Notes under the pieces: generated by a model
What the model was told of the DNA's origin: nothing
Databases searched by the model: none
The model's input: only the letters and a program-made list of their open reading frames with translations
Assembly (NCBI GenBank): GCA_028818855.1
Contig: JAPPMY010000118.1
Coordinates: 34,694-98,693, forward strand
Direction: 5' to 3'
DNA: 64,000 nt
Origin: Rhodospirillales bacterium
GTDB lineage: Bacteria > Pseudomonadota > Alphaproteobacteria > UBA828
Position numbers and translations under genes: made by a program
Shown here: positions 37,074 to 49,661 of the stretch, in pieces
Numbering within the stretch: position 1 is the first letter of the stretch
How the letters are laid out: each line of letters starts with the position of its first letter

Positions 37074-37952
37074 ATGACAGCCACAGACACCGACATCGCA
37101 CGGAACGCGCGCGACTACGCCCGCATCGAGGCCGCGATCCTCTACCTGGAGGCGCACTTTCGCGATCAGCCGAGCCTCGCCACCGTGGCGCGGGAGACGG
37201 GCCTCGGCCCCCACCACTTCCAGCGCCTCTTCCGCCGCTGGGCCGGCATCTCGCCCAAGCGCTTCGGCCAGTACCTCACGCTGGACTATGCCAAGGCACA
37301 GCTCGAAGCGTCCGCCTCGATCCTGGACGCTACCTACGACGCGGGCCTCTCGGGCCCCGCCCGGCTGCACGACCTCTTCGTCACCTACGAGGCGATGAGC
37401 CCCGGCGCCTTCAAGCAGGGCGGCGCGGGCGTTGACATCGCCTGGGGCGTGCACCCGAGTCCCTTCGGACCCTGCTTCATCGGGCTGACCTCGCGCGGCA
37501 TCTGTGCGCTGGGCTTCGCCGATGGCGACGGCGACGCCGTCCGCGCCGAGTTCGAAGGCCGCTGGCCCGCCGCGCGCTTCCTTGAGGATCGGGCTTCCAC
37601 AGCCGCCGTCGTGGCGCGCATCTTCGGCGAGCACCCGGCCAACGGCGCGCCTCTTCGCCTGGCCGTCGCCGGCACCAACTTCCAGCTCAAGGTTTGGGAG
37701 GCGCTGCTCCGCATTCCGCCCGGCCGGATCACCTCCTACCGGGCGCTGGCTGAGGCCCTGGGGCTGCCGCGGAGCGCCCGCGCAGTCGGCGGCGCGGTCG
37801 CCGCCAACCCGGTCTCCTACCTGATTCCCTGCCACCGGGTGATCCGGGAGACAGGACGCATCTCGAACTACGAGTGGGGCCCCGCCCGCAAGCGCGCCAT
37901 GCTGGGCTGGGAGGCCGCGCGCTTCGGGCCGGAGGCCGGCGCCGCCGCGTGA
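37074..37952 (+). CDS. AraC-type HTH fused to methylated-DNA--[protein]-cysteine S-methyltransferase (Ada-like without N-terminal zinc domain)
   Basis: AraC HTH LATVARETGLGPHHFQRLFRRWAGISPKRFGQYL plus Ogt active site VSYLIPCHRVIRETG. Confidence 0.92.
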   Translation: MTATDTDIARNARDYARIEAAILYLEAHFRDQPSLATVARETGLGPHHFQRLFRRWAGISPKRFGQYLTLDYAKAQLEASASILDATYDAGLSGPARLHDLFVTYEAMSPGAFKQGGAGVDIAWGVHPSPFGPCFIGLTSRGICALGFADGDGDAVRAEFEGRWPAARFLEDRASTAAVVARIFGEHPANGAPLRLAVAGTNFQLKVWEALLRIPPGRITSYRALAEALGLPRSARAVGGAVAANPVSYLIPCHRVIRETGRISNYEWGPARKRAMLGWEAARFGPEAGAAA

Positions 37953-37961
37953 CGCGCGACC

Positions 37962-40424
37962 TCAGGCCCGCCTGGCCTGCGCCTCGCGGATGAGGGCGCG
38001 GAGCCTGCTCGGCGGCAGCGGCAGGCTGTCGATGCTGACGCCCAAGGGCTTGAGCGCGTCCTCGATGGCGGCCGCGATCGCCGGCGGGCCGCCCATGCGC
38101 CCGCCCTCGCCGCCGCCCTTCACGCCGTACTCGGTAAACGGCGACGGCGTCTCCACGTGGCCGACCACGATATCCGCCGGCGCCTCCTTGATGGTCGGGA
38201 TCAGGTAGTCGGTCCAGAGCGCGGTCGTGAGCTGGCCGGCCTCGTCGTAAGAGAACTCCTCGAAGAGCGCGGTGCCGATGCCGTTCACCGTGCCGCCCCT
38301 GATGTGCCCCTCCAGCGTCATGGGGTTCACCATCGTGCCGCAGTCGTGGACGGCCGCGTAGTGGAGGAAGTGCACCTGCCCGGTCTCGGCATCCACCTCG
38401 ACCACCGGGATATGACAGCTGTGGCCCATGATCGGGTAGAAGATCCCCATGTGGCGCTCGTCGGGGTCGGGGAGCGTCGTCACCGGATGGTCGTAGACGT
38501 AGGTCGCGTCGAGCCCGCTGGTGAGGTCGAGGTCTTCGGGCATGCTGAGCCGGTAGTAGTGCGCCTTGTCGGCAAGCTCGGCGACGCTCATCTTCATGCC
38601 GGGCACGCCCTTGACGTGCACCGCGCCGTCCTCCAGCGCGAGGTCGCGCACGTCCGCCTCCATCAGGTGGGCGGCGATGCGGAGCAGCTTCTCGCGGATC
38701 TTCGTGGCGGCGCCGACGATGGCGCCTGTCACCATCACCGTGAACCGGCTGCCCCCCGGCCCGGTCGAGTTGAGGCCCTGGTCGGTGTCCGAGTAGGTGA
38801 TCTCGATGTCCGCCGGGTCGATGGTGAGCTGCTCGGCCAGCACCTGGGCCGCCACCGTCTCGGGGCTGTTGCCCCAGAAGGGCGAGTGCAGCGTGACGAA
38901 GGCCTTGCCGGTGGGGTCGATCTTGACGGAAACACCGTCGGGCGAGCTGGTCCACTCGACGCCCGGCTCCAGGTTCCACATCCAGAACTCGGTCGCGCTG
39001 AAGACGCTCCGCTCCTGGCAGGTGGCGATGCCGATGCCGATGTAGCGCCCCTCCTCCCGCGCCTCGGCCTGCTTCTTTCGCCAGGCGTCCACGTCGGCGA
39101 GCTTCAGCGTCTCTTCGAGCACCGCCTGGTAGTTGCCGCTGTCGTACATGTTCCCGGTCGGGATCAGGTAGGGGAACTGGTCCGGCTGGATGAAGTTCTG
39201 CCGCCGGAGCGCGATGCGGTCGACGCCCAGCTCGTCCGCCGCCGCGTCCACCAGCCGCTCGATCACGAAGTTCGCGACCTCGGAGCCGAAGCCGCGATAG
39301 GCGCCCTGCTGGCACTTGTTGGTCAGCACGGCGGCGAGATCGACCTCCACGCTGTTGATGCGGTAAGGGCCGACGCATTGCGAGAGCGCGTTGCCGTGCT
39401 GGCCGACGCCGAACTGGAAGTACGCGCCGTAGTCGTCGATGATCCGTGTCTTCAGGCTGAGCAGCGTGCCGTCCCGGTTGAGCGCGAGCTTGGCGTAATA
39501 GACGCGGTCGGACGCGTGGTTGTCGCAGCTCGTGGTGTTGTCGATCCGGTCCTCCATGAACTTGACCGGACGGCCCACCGCGCGCGCCAGCACCGCCGCC
39601 AGCACCGGGACCTTGTGGACGAACATCTTGCTGCCGAAGCTGCCGCCCGCGAGCGTCGGCACGATGTTGAGCTTGTGTGGCGCGACGCGGAGCGTGCTCG
39701 CGATCATCCAGCCGCAGTAGTTGTACATCGACGTGTTGCACTGGATGGTGAAGCGCTCCGCTCCGTCGTCGTAGGTCGCGACGGCGCCCACCGTTTCCAG
39801 CGGCTGCCCGCCCGAGCGCGGCCAGCGGAAGCGGCGCTCGATGACCAGGTCCGCGGCGGCGAAATCCTCCTCCACCGGCCCGAAGGTCAGCGTGCGCTCC
39901 AGCGCGACGTTGGTATCGCCCCGGTAGGGGTGCAGCACCGCATCGCCCGTGGATGTCAGCGCCTCTTCGGGATCGACCACCGGTGGCAGCGGCTCGTACT
40001 CGACCTCGATCAGGTCGCACGCGTCCTCGGCGATGTAGCGATCCTCCGCCGCCACCGCCGCCACCGCCTCGCCCACGTGGCGCACCCGGTCGTGAGCGAT
40101 CACCGACTGCAGCACCGGCGGGCTCGCCCAGGTGGGGAGCGGGTCGCAGACCTCGGCCGCATCGGCGCCGGTCATCACGCAGAGCACGCCGGGCAGCGCG
40201 GCCGCCTTGCTCACGTCGACCGACACGATCCTGGCGTGGGCATGGGGGCTGCGCAGCACCGCGGCGTGCGCCATATCCGGCAGGTTCACGTCGTCGGTAT
40301 AGACCCCCTTGCCAACGAGGAGCCGCGGGTCCTCAACCCGCTTCATGCTCCTGCCGATCCATTTCAGGTCGGCGCGCGGCGCCTCGCGCTGCCGGCTCTC
40401 CGGGATGTGGCCGCGATCGCTCAT
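37962..40424 (-). CDS. Xanthine dehydrogenase/CO-dehydrogenase family molybdopterin-binding large subunit (set C)
   Basis: SMKRVEDPRLLVGKGVYTDDVNLPDMAHAAVLRSPHAHARI; KCQQGAYRGFGSEVANFV; GVKGGGEGGRMGGPPAI. Confidence 0.93.
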   Translation of the reverse strand: MSDRGHIPESRQREAPRADLKWIGRSMKRVEDPRLLVGKGVYTDDVNLPDMAHAAVLRSPHAHARIVSVDVSKAAALPGVLCVMTGADAAEVCDPLPTWASPPVLQSVIAHDRVRHVGEAVAAVAAEDRYIAEDACDLIEVEYEPLPPVVDPEEALTSTGDAVLHPYRGDTNVALERTLTFGPVEEDFAAADLVIERRFRWPRSGGQPLETVGAVATYDDGAERFTIQCNTSMYNYCGWMIASTLRVAPHKLNIVPTLAGGSFGSKMFVHKVPVLAAVLARAVGRPVKFMEDRIDNTTSCDNHASDRVYYAKLALNRDGTLLSLKTRIIDDYGAYFQFGVGQHGNALSQCVGPYRINSVEVDLAAVLTNKCQQGAYRGFGSEVANFVIERLVDAAADELGVDRIALRRQNFIQPDQFPYLIPTGNMYDSGNYQAVLEETLKLADVDAWRKKQAEAREEGRYIGIGIATCQERSVFSATEFWMWNLEPGVEWTSSPDGVSVKIDPTGKAFVTLHSPFWGNSPETVAAQVLAEQLTIDPADIEITYSDTDQGLNSTGPGGSRFTVMVTGAIVGAATKIREKLLRIAAHLMEADVRDLALEDGAVHVKGVPGMKMSVAELADKAHYYRLSMPEDLDLTSGLDATYVYDHPVTTLPDPDERHMGIFYPIMGHSCHIPVVEVDAETGQVHFLHYAAVHDCGTMVNPMTLEGHIRGGTVNGIGTALFEEFSYDEAGQLTTALWTDYLIPTIKEAPADIVVGHVETPSPFTEYGVKGGGEGGRMGGPPAIAAAIEDALKPLGVSIDSLPLPPSRLRALIREAQARRA

Positions 40425-40903
40425 GCGCCGTCCTCCCGCATCAACTGCGCCGCGTGCTGGATCGACTCCACGATGGTCTGGTAGCCGGTGCAGCGGCAGA
40501 GGTTGCCGGAGATCGCGTCCCGGATGTCGTCGACAGAGGGATCCGGGTTCCGCTTCAGCAGCTCCACGGCGGTCATCAGCATTCCCGGCGTGCAGAAGCC
40601 GCACTGGAGGCCGTGCTTCTCCCAGAACGCCTGCTGCACCGGGTGCATCGCGTTCACCGTGCCGAGCCCCTCGATGGTCTCGATTTCGGCGCCGTCCGCC
40701 ATCACCGCGAAGGTGAGGCAGGAGCGTGCCGTGACGCCGTCCATCATCACGGTGCAGGAGCCGCAGACGCCGTGCTCGCAGCCGACGTGGGTGCCGGTGA
40801 GGCGCAGGTCCTCGCGCAGGAAGTCGCTGAGCAGCCGGCGTGCTTCCACCGTGCGCTCGTAGGCCCTGCCGTTGACTGTGACGCTGATGGTTTCGCGCTC
40901 CAT
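40421..40903 (-). CDS. (2Fe-2S)-binding small subunit, xanthine dehydrogenase family (set C)
   Basis: [44 protein letters not shown]. Confidence 0.94.
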   Translation of the reverse strand: MERETISVTVNGRAYERTVEARRLLSDFLREDLRLTGTHVGCEHGVCGSCTVMMDGVTARSCLTFAVMADGAEIETIEGLGTVNAMHPVQQAFWEKHGLQCGFCTPGMLMTAVELLKRNPDPSVDDIRDAISGNLCRCTGYQTIVESIQHAAQLMREDGA

Positions 40904-40913
40904 GTCCCTTTCC

Positions 40914-41771
40914 TCAGCCGCAGCGCTCGGCGGCCCGGTGTGCGGTGCGCCGGGTGAGCGCGGCGATCGCATCCCGCCTGTAGGCGGCGTCGGCGTGGCT
41001 GTCGCTGTGCGGATCGACCGCGCCCGCAGCCGCAGCCGCCGCACGATCGAGGCTCGCGTCGTCGATCGGCCCGCCGATCAACGCATCTTCCGCAGCCGTG
41101 AGCCGCACCGCATGCTCGCCGACCCCGCTCGCCACCACGCGCGCCGCCGTGCAGCGCCCCTCCGCCAGCCTGAGCCGCGTCGCGATCACCGCGATGGCGA
41201 AGTCGCCGTGCCGGTTGCTGATCTCGGCGAAGGCCCAGCCGTCGGCACGCACGCCGGGTATGCGAATCTCGACCAGCATCTCGTCCTGCTGCGCCGCCGT
41301 CTCGTAGGTGCCGAGGAAGAAGTCCTCCGCCCCCACCTCGCGGCTGCCGCGCAGGCTCCGCAGCACCAGCGTGGCGCCCGTGGCGATCATCACCGTCGGT
41401 GTCTCCGACGAGGGATCGGCGTGGCAGAGATTGCCGCCGAGAGTGCCGCGGTTCCGCACCGTGTGGTGCGCGATGGACTCGTAGGCCTCCGTCAGCAAGG
41501 GGCAGCGCGCCTGCACCAGCGGCGAATGCTTGACGTCGTTGTGCCGGGCGAGCGTGCCGATGGCGATGCCGTCGCCGTCCTCCCTGATGCCGCCCAGGTT
41601 CGGAATTCGGTTGATGTCGACCAGGCAGGCAGGCTTGACCATCCTGAGGTTCATCAAGGGGATGAGGCTCTGGCCGCCGGCAAGGATGCGCGAATCGGGA
41701 TTGTCGGCCAGCGCCTGGAGTGCGCCATCCACGCTGTCAGCGCGCAGGTAGCGAAAGCGTGGGGGTTTCAT
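40914..41771 (-). CDS. FAD-binding medium subunit, xanthine dehydrogenase family (set C)
   Basis: MKPPRFRYLRADSVDGALQAL, RILAGGQSLIPLMNLRMVKPACLVDINRI, RNRGTLGGNLCHADPSSE. Confidence 0.93.
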   Translation of the reverse strand: MKPPRFRYLRADSVDGALQALADNPDSRILAGGQSLIPLMNLRMVKPACLVDINRIPNLGGIREDGDGIAIGTLARHNDVKHSPLVQARCPLLTEAYESIAHHTVRNRGTLGGNLCHADPSSETPTVMIATGATLVLRSLRGSREVGAEDFFLGTYETAAQQDEMLVEIRIPGVRADGWAFAEISNRHGDFAIAVIATRLRLAEGRCTAARVVASGVGEHAVRLTAAEDALIGGPIDDASLDRAAAAAAGAVDPHSDSHADAAYRRDAIAALTRRTAHRAAERCG

Positions 41772-42571
41772 GGTGCAAGCGCCTCGCGCACCGCGCGCTT
41801 CGCCATCACGCCGACGAGGTGCGCGCGGTACTCCCTGTCGGCATGGAGGTCTTCGTTGAGCCCTTCGCTCGCCACCGCGATGCCGGAGAGCGCCTCTTCA
41901 CTGAAGTCCGCGGCGAGCGCCGCCTCCATCTCGGCCACGCGGAAGACGTGGGGCTTCGCGCCGGTAACGGCGACGCGCACCGCGCCGCCCGCCGCGCGCG
42001 ATACCATTGCCGCGACGATGGCGAAGCGCGAGGCCTGGTTGCCGAACTTGGCCCAGCCCGCGCGCTCAGGTATCGGAAAGTCGACGGAGACCACGATCTC
42101 GCCGTCGGCCAGCGCGGTCTCGTAGAGCCCGGTGAAGAAGTCATCGGCGGCGATCGCGCGCCGGTCGGTGTTGACGGTGGCGCCCAGGCCCACCAGGCCG
42201 GCCGGGTAGTCGGCCGCCGGGTCAGCGAAGCAGATCGAGCCGCCCATGGTGCCCCGGTTGCGCACCTGCACGTCGCCGATGGAGCCGGCGAGCGCCGCGA
42301 GTGCGGGGATCGCCTCCCTCACCTCGGGCGACTCGGCCACCGCCGCGTGGCGCGTCATGGCGCCGATCCTGATGTGCCCCTCCCGCCGCTCGATGCCGGC
42401 CAGCGCGTCGATGCCGTTGAGGTCCACCAGATCGGCGCACGAGGCGAGGCGGAAGCGCATGGTCGGGATCAGGCTCATGCCGCCGGCGAGCGGACGACCA
42501 TCCTCGCTCGCGGCAAGCACAGCCTTCGCAGCGTCGAGCGAGGCCGGGCGATGGTAGGTGAACGGATACAT
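41768..42571 (-). CDS. FAD-binding medium subunit, xanthine dehydrogenase family (set B)
   Basis: MYPFTYHRPASLDAAKAVL, PLAGGMSLIPTMRFRLA, VRNRGTMGGSICFADPAADYP; start trimmed to 42571. Confidence 0.92.
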   Translation of the reverse strand: MYPFTYHRPASLDAAKAVLAASEDGRPLAGGMSLIPTMRFRLASCADLVDLNGIDALAGIERREGHIRIGAMTRHAAVAESPEVREAIPALAALAGSIGDVQVRNRGTMGGSICFADPAADYPAGLVGLGATVNTDRRAIAADDFFTGLYETALADGEIVVSVDFPIPERAGWAKFGNQASRFAIVAAMVSRAAGGAVRVAVTGAKPHVFRVAEMEAALAADFSEEALSGIAVASEGLNEDLHADREYRAHLVGVMAKRAVREALAP

Positions 42572-42582
42572 CCCCCCTCCCC

Positions 42583-43056
<474 letters not shown>

Positions 43057-43085
43057 CGCCTCTCCCTCAGGCCCCGTGCGCGGCG

Positions 43086-45455
<2,370 letters not shown>

Positions 45456-45487
45456 GCGCCCCCGTCCCCCGAATCTTGGCGGCGCCC

Positions 45488-47962
45488 TCAGCTCCCGCCG
45501 TTCGCCTCCGCCTCGCGGATCATGCCGCGCAGGACCTTGGGCGTGAGGGGAAGCGAATCCACCTTGACGCCGAAGGGCCTAAGCGCGTCCTCCACCGCTG
45601 CGGCGATGGCTGGCGGGGCGCCCATGCGCCCGCCCTCGCCGCCGCCCTTGATGCCGTACTCGGTGAAGGGGGACGGCGTCTCCACGTGGCCCACGCGGAT
45701 GTCGACCGGCGTCTCCATCAGGGTCGGGTGCAGGTAGTCGCTCAGCAGCGCGTTCTGCAGCTGGCCGTTATCGTCATAGTGGAAGTGCTCGTAGAGGGCG
45801 CTGCCGATGCCGTTCACGGTGCCGCCGCGCACGTGGCCGGCCAGCGTCATCGGGTTGACCATGGTGCCGCAGTCGTGGACCGCCACGTAGTCCAGGAAAT
45901 CGACCTTGCCGGTCTCGACATCCACCTCCACCACCGGGATGTGAACCATGTGGCCGACGATGGGATAGAAGATGCCGAGATCGGTCCGGTCCTCCGACGG
46001 CATGGTCGTGACCGGGTGGTCGTAGACGTAGGCCGCGTCGATGCCGCTGGTGAGGTCGTGGTCCTCCGGCAGGTCCAGCCTGAAGTAGTGCGCGTGCAGC
46101 GCCACCTCGGCTAGCGTCTTCTCCTTGCCGGGCACGCCCTGCACGCCGATGGAGCCGTTGCGGAACTCGAGGTCGCTCGGGTCAGCCTCCAGCATGTGGC
46201 TGGCCACGCGCAGCATCTTCTCCTTGATCACGTCGGCGGCACCGCTCACGGCGCCTGCGATCATCACCGTGAACCGACTGCCGCCCGGGCCCGAGGAGTT
46301 GAAGCCCTTGTCGGAATCCGCGTAGCCGACGGAGATGTCCGCCGGGTCCATCTCCAGCTTCTCGGCCAGCACCTGCACCGCCATCGTCTCCGGGCTGTTG
46401 CCCCAGAAGGGCGCGTTCAGCGTGATGAAGGCCTTGCCGGTGGGGTCGATGTTGATGGCGACGCTTTCCGGCGAGCTCGATAGCGTGAAGCCGGGGGTCT
46501 CGTTCGGGTTCCACATCCAGAACTCGGTGGCGCTGAAGACGCTCCGCTCCTGGCAGGTGGAGATGCCGATGCCGATGTAGCGGCCCTCCGCACGCGCGTC
46601 GACCTGCTTCTTGCGCCAGCCGTCAATGTCGATCATGCCGAGCGCCTCGTCGAGCACGGCCTGGTAGTTGCCGCTGTCGTACATGTTGCCGGTCGGCATG
46701 ATGTAGGGGAACTGGTCCTGCTCGATCAGGTTCTGCCGGCGCATCTCGATCGGGTCGAGGTCAAGCTCCTCGCAGGCGGCATCGACCAGCCGCTCGATCA
46801 CGAAGTTGCCCACCTCGGAGCCGAAGCCGCGATAGGCCCCCTGCTGGCACTTGTTGGTGAACACGGCGGTGAGATCGACCTGGACGCTGTTGATCGTGTA
46901 GGGGCCGGTCACCTGCGCCATGGCGTTGCCGTGCTGGCCGACGCCGTACTGGAAGTAGGCGCCGTAATCGTCGATGACCTTGAGCCGCATGCTCAGCATC
47001 GTGCCGTCGCGCTTCAGCGCGAGCTGGGCGTCGTAGACGCGGTCCGACCCGTGGGCGTCGCCGCTCGTCATGTTGTCGATGCGGTCCTCCAGGTACTTGA
47101 CCGGCCGGCCTGCGGCGCGGGCGAGCGTGCCGGCCAGCGTGCAGACCTTGTGGCAGAAGAGCTTGCTGCCGAAGCTGCCGCCGGCATCGGTCGGCACGAT
47201 GTTGAGCCGGTGGGGCTCCACCTTGAGCGAGACCGCGATCAGCCAGCCGACGTAGTTGTACATCGACGTGTTGGCGTGGATCGTGAACTTGCCCGTGCCG
47301 CGGTCGTAGTGCGCGGTGGCGCCGACGGTCTCGATCGGCGTGCCGCCGGAGCGCGGCCAGCGCAGTCTGCGCTCGATCACCAGGTCGGCCTGCGCGAAAT
47401 CCTCGTCCACCGTGCCGAAGTCGATGGTGCGATGGTGCGCGACGTTGGTGTCGCCGCGCTCCGGATGGAGCACGGCATCGCCGGTCGACGTCACCGCCTC
47501 CTCGAGATCGACCACGGCGGGCAACGGGTCGTATTCGACCTCGATCAGCTCGCAAGCGTCCTCGGCGATGTAGCGGCTTTCCGCCACCACGGCGGCGACC
47601 GCCTCGCCCACGTGGCGCACCTTGCCGAGGGCGATGCAGTGCTGAGTCGTCGGCGGGCTGGAAAAATCGGCGCAGGGGCCCGTGACCTCCGCCGCCTCGG
47701 CGCCGGTCATGACGCAGATCACGCCCGCCAGCGCTTCGGCCCTGGACTTGTCGATGCTGACGATGCGGGCATGGGCATGGGGGCTGCGCAGCACGGCCGC
47801 GTGCGCCATGTTGGGGAGCGACACGTCGTCGGCATAGGTCCCGGAGCCGGTGAGCAGGCGGGTGTCCTCCACCCGCTTCATGCTGTGCCCGATGGCGAAG
47901 TACTTGGACTTGGGCTTCTCGCGCTGTCGCGATTCGGGGATGTAGTGGCGCTCGCGGGTCAT
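45488..47962 (-). CDS. Xanthine dehydrogenase/CO-dehydrogenase family molybdopterin-binding large subunit (set A)
   Basis: SMKRVEDTRLLTGSGTYADDVSLPNMAHAAVLRSPHAHARI; KCQQGAYRGFGSEVGNFV; GIKGGGEGGRMGAPPAI; start trimmed to 47962. Confidence 0.93.
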   Translation of the reverse strand: MTRERHYIPESRQREKPKSKYFAIGHSMKRVEDTRLLTGSGTYADDVSLPNMAHAAVLRSPHAHARIVSIDKSRAEALAGVICVMTGAEAAEVTGPCADFSSPPTTQHCIALGKVRHVGEAVAAVVAESRYIAEDACELIEVEYDPLPAVVDLEEAVTSTGDAVLHPERGDTNVAHHRTIDFGTVDEDFAQADLVIERRLRWPRSGGTPIETVGATAHYDRGTGKFTIHANTSMYNYVGWLIAVSLKVEPHRLNIVPTDAGGSFGSKLFCHKVCTLAGTLARAAGRPVKYLEDRIDNMTSGDAHGSDRVYDAQLALKRDGTMLSMRLKVIDDYGAYFQYGVGQHGNAMAQVTGPYTINSVQVDLTAVFTNKCQQGAYRGFGSEVGNFVIERLVDAACEELDLDPIEMRRQNLIEQDQFPYIMPTGNMYDSGNYQAVLDEALGMIDIDGWRKKQVDARAEGRYIGIGISTCQERSVFSATEFWMWNPNETPGFTLSSSPESVAINIDPTGKAFITLNAPFWGNSPETMAVQVLAEKLEMDPADISVGYADSDKGFNSSGPGGSRFTVMIAGAVSGAADVIKEKMLRVASHMLEADPSDLEFRNGSIGVQGVPGKEKTLAEVALHAHYFRLDLPEDHDLTSGIDAAYVYDHPVTTMPSEDRTDLGIFYPIVGHMVHIPVVEVDVETGKVDFLDYVAVHDCGTMVNPMTLAGHVRGGTVNGIGSALYEHFHYDDNGQLQNALLSDYLHPTLMETPVDIRVGHVETPSPFTEYGIKGGGEGGRMGAPPAIAAAVEDALRPFGVKVDSLPLTPKVLRGMIREAEANGGS

Positions 47963-48450
47963 TGCCCCTCTCCCTGCATCCGTTCGGCCGCGGCCTGCAC
48001 CGCCTCGACGATGGTCTGATAGCCGGTGCAGCGGCAAAGATTGCTCGACATCGCCTCGCGGATATCGTCGAGGCTGGGGTTGGGCGTGCTCTCCAGCAGC
48101 TCGACCGCCGTCATCAGCATGCCCGGCGTGCAGAAGCCGCATTGCAGGCCGTGCTTCTCCCAGAACGCCTCCTGCAGCGGGTGCATGTCGTCGATACCGC
48201 CGAGGCCCTCGATGGTGCGAACCTCGGCGCCATCGGCCTGGACGGCGAGCATCAGGCAGGAGCGCGCGGCCTCGCCGTTGACCAGAACGGTGCACGCGCC
48301 GCAGACCCCGTGCTCGCAGCCGACATGGGTGCCGGTGAGCCCGAGACCCTCGCGCAGGAAGTCGCTCAGCAGCGTGCGCGGCTCGGCGTCTGCGGCCCGG
48401 CGCTCGCCGTTGACGACAAGCTCGACTGTCCGTGGCGTCGTCATCTCCAC
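47959..48450 (-). CDS. (2Fe-2S)-binding small subunit, xanthine dehydrogenase family (set A)
   Basis: [44 protein letters not shown]. Confidence 0.94.
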   Translation of the reverse strand: MEMTTPRTVELVVNGERRAADAEPRTLLSDFLREGLGLTGTHVGCEHGVCGACTVLVNGEAARSCLMLAVQADGAEVRTIEGLGGIDDMHPLQEAFWEKHGLQCGFCTPGMLMTAVELLESTPNPSLDDIREAMSSNLCRCTGYQTIVEAVQAAAERMQGEGQ

Positions 48451-48456
48451 CTCCCT

Positions 48457-49320
48457 TCAGTTGCAGCGGGAGGCGGCGTCGGCGAGCGCGCGCCGGGTCA
48501 GGCTGCGCACCAGATCGCGCCGATAGTCCGCGTCCGCATGAAAATCTTCGCCGGGGTCGATGCTGTCCGCAGCCGCCGCGGCCGCCTGGCCAAACGCTTC
48601 GTCGCCGGGCGCTGCGCCCGCAAGCGCCTCCTCGGCAGCGCGTGCCCGGTGCGGCCCGTCGCCCACGCCGGCGCAGACGATCCGCGCGGCGGCACACGCG
48701 CCCTCCGCCAGCTCGAGCGTCGCGCCCACGGCCACGTAGGCGAAGTCGCCCTTGCGCGCGCTCACCTCGTGAAAGCCCGCGCCCTGGCCGGCCGGGGCCT
48801 GCGGCACGCGGACCTCGACCAGCAGCTCGTTCGCCTCCGCCGCGGTTTCGAGCGTGCCGGTGAAGAAGTCCTCCGCGCCGACGGTGCGCGTGCCGCCCGT
48901 GCTCTGCAACACCATTTCCGCATCGCTCGCCACCGCCACTGCCGGCATCTCCGAGGCCGGGTCGTTGTGGCAGAGGTTGCCGCACAGTGTGCCCCGGTTG
49001 CGGATCGGCCCGTGGGAGACATAGGGATAGGCCAAGGCCATCAAGGGGGACGCGTCCGCGACCGCCGCCGACTCGAGGACCGCCTTGTGACGCGCCAGGG
49101 CGCCGACCCTGAGCTGACCGCCCTCCAGGCTGACGTGATCGAGGCCGGACAAGCGGTTGATGTCGATCAGCACCGCCGGGTGAAGCGCCCGCAGGTTCAG
49201 CATCGGCACCAGGCTCTGGCCGCCCGCGATCACCTTCGCCGCCTCGCCGTGCTCGGCGAGGAGCGCCAGCGCCTCCTCCAGGGTCTCCGGACAGAAGTAG
49301 TCAAACGGTGGCGGTTTCAT
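48457..49320 (-). CDS. FAD-binding medium subunit, xanthine dehydrogenase family (set A)
   Basis: MKPPPFDYFCPETLEEALALLAEHGEAAKVIAGGQSLVPMLNLRALHPAVLIDINRLSG. Confidence 0.93.
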   Translation of the reverse strand: MKPPPFDYFCPETLEEALALLAEHGEAAKVIAGGQSLVPMLNLRALHPAVLIDINRLSGLDHVSLEGGQLRVGALARHKAVLESAAVADASPLMALAYPYVSHGPIRNRGTLCGNLCHNDPASEMPAVAVASDAEMVLQSTGGTRTVGAEDFFTGTLETAAEANELLVEVRVPQAPAGQGAGFHEVSARKGDFAYVAVGATLELAEGACAAARIVCAGVGDGPHRARAAEEALAGAAPGDEAFGQAAAAAADSIDPGEDFHADADYRRDLVRSLTRRALADAASRCN

Positions 49321-49518
49321 CCAGTATCTCCCCTCTTCCGTCCCGCCGCCCGGTGGCGAGTCGGCTGCGTTCTTCTGCCGATCAGTCTAGCTCGGATTCC
49401 TCGCCACGGTCACGGCCTGCATCGCGCGCGTGCCGCCGGAATGAGCGTCTGCTTCGGCGTTCGATGAATGAACGGCAGCACGTCCCGGCCTGCGAACCGC
49501 GACGGAGTCTCGGCGGCG

Positions 49519-49578
49519 CTTCCCAACAGTTGGAGGCTCTTCCCGACACTTGGAGGTGCTTCCCTGTTGACAGAGAGA
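49519..49578. repeat. Three 20-bp tandem direct repeats beginning CTTCCC
   Basis: CTTCCCAACAGTTGGAGGCT / CTTCCCGACACTTGGAGGTG / CTTCCCTGTTGACAGAGAGA at 49519, 49539, 49559, about 85 bp upstream of a lipoprotein gene. Confidence 0.7.
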
Positions 49579-49661
49579 CGCCCAAAGGCAGACGCTTGCT
49601 CCCGCTCTTCCAGTGAGACGCGCCGCCATACTTGGCCACTCGCCGATTGAAGGAGCAAGAA

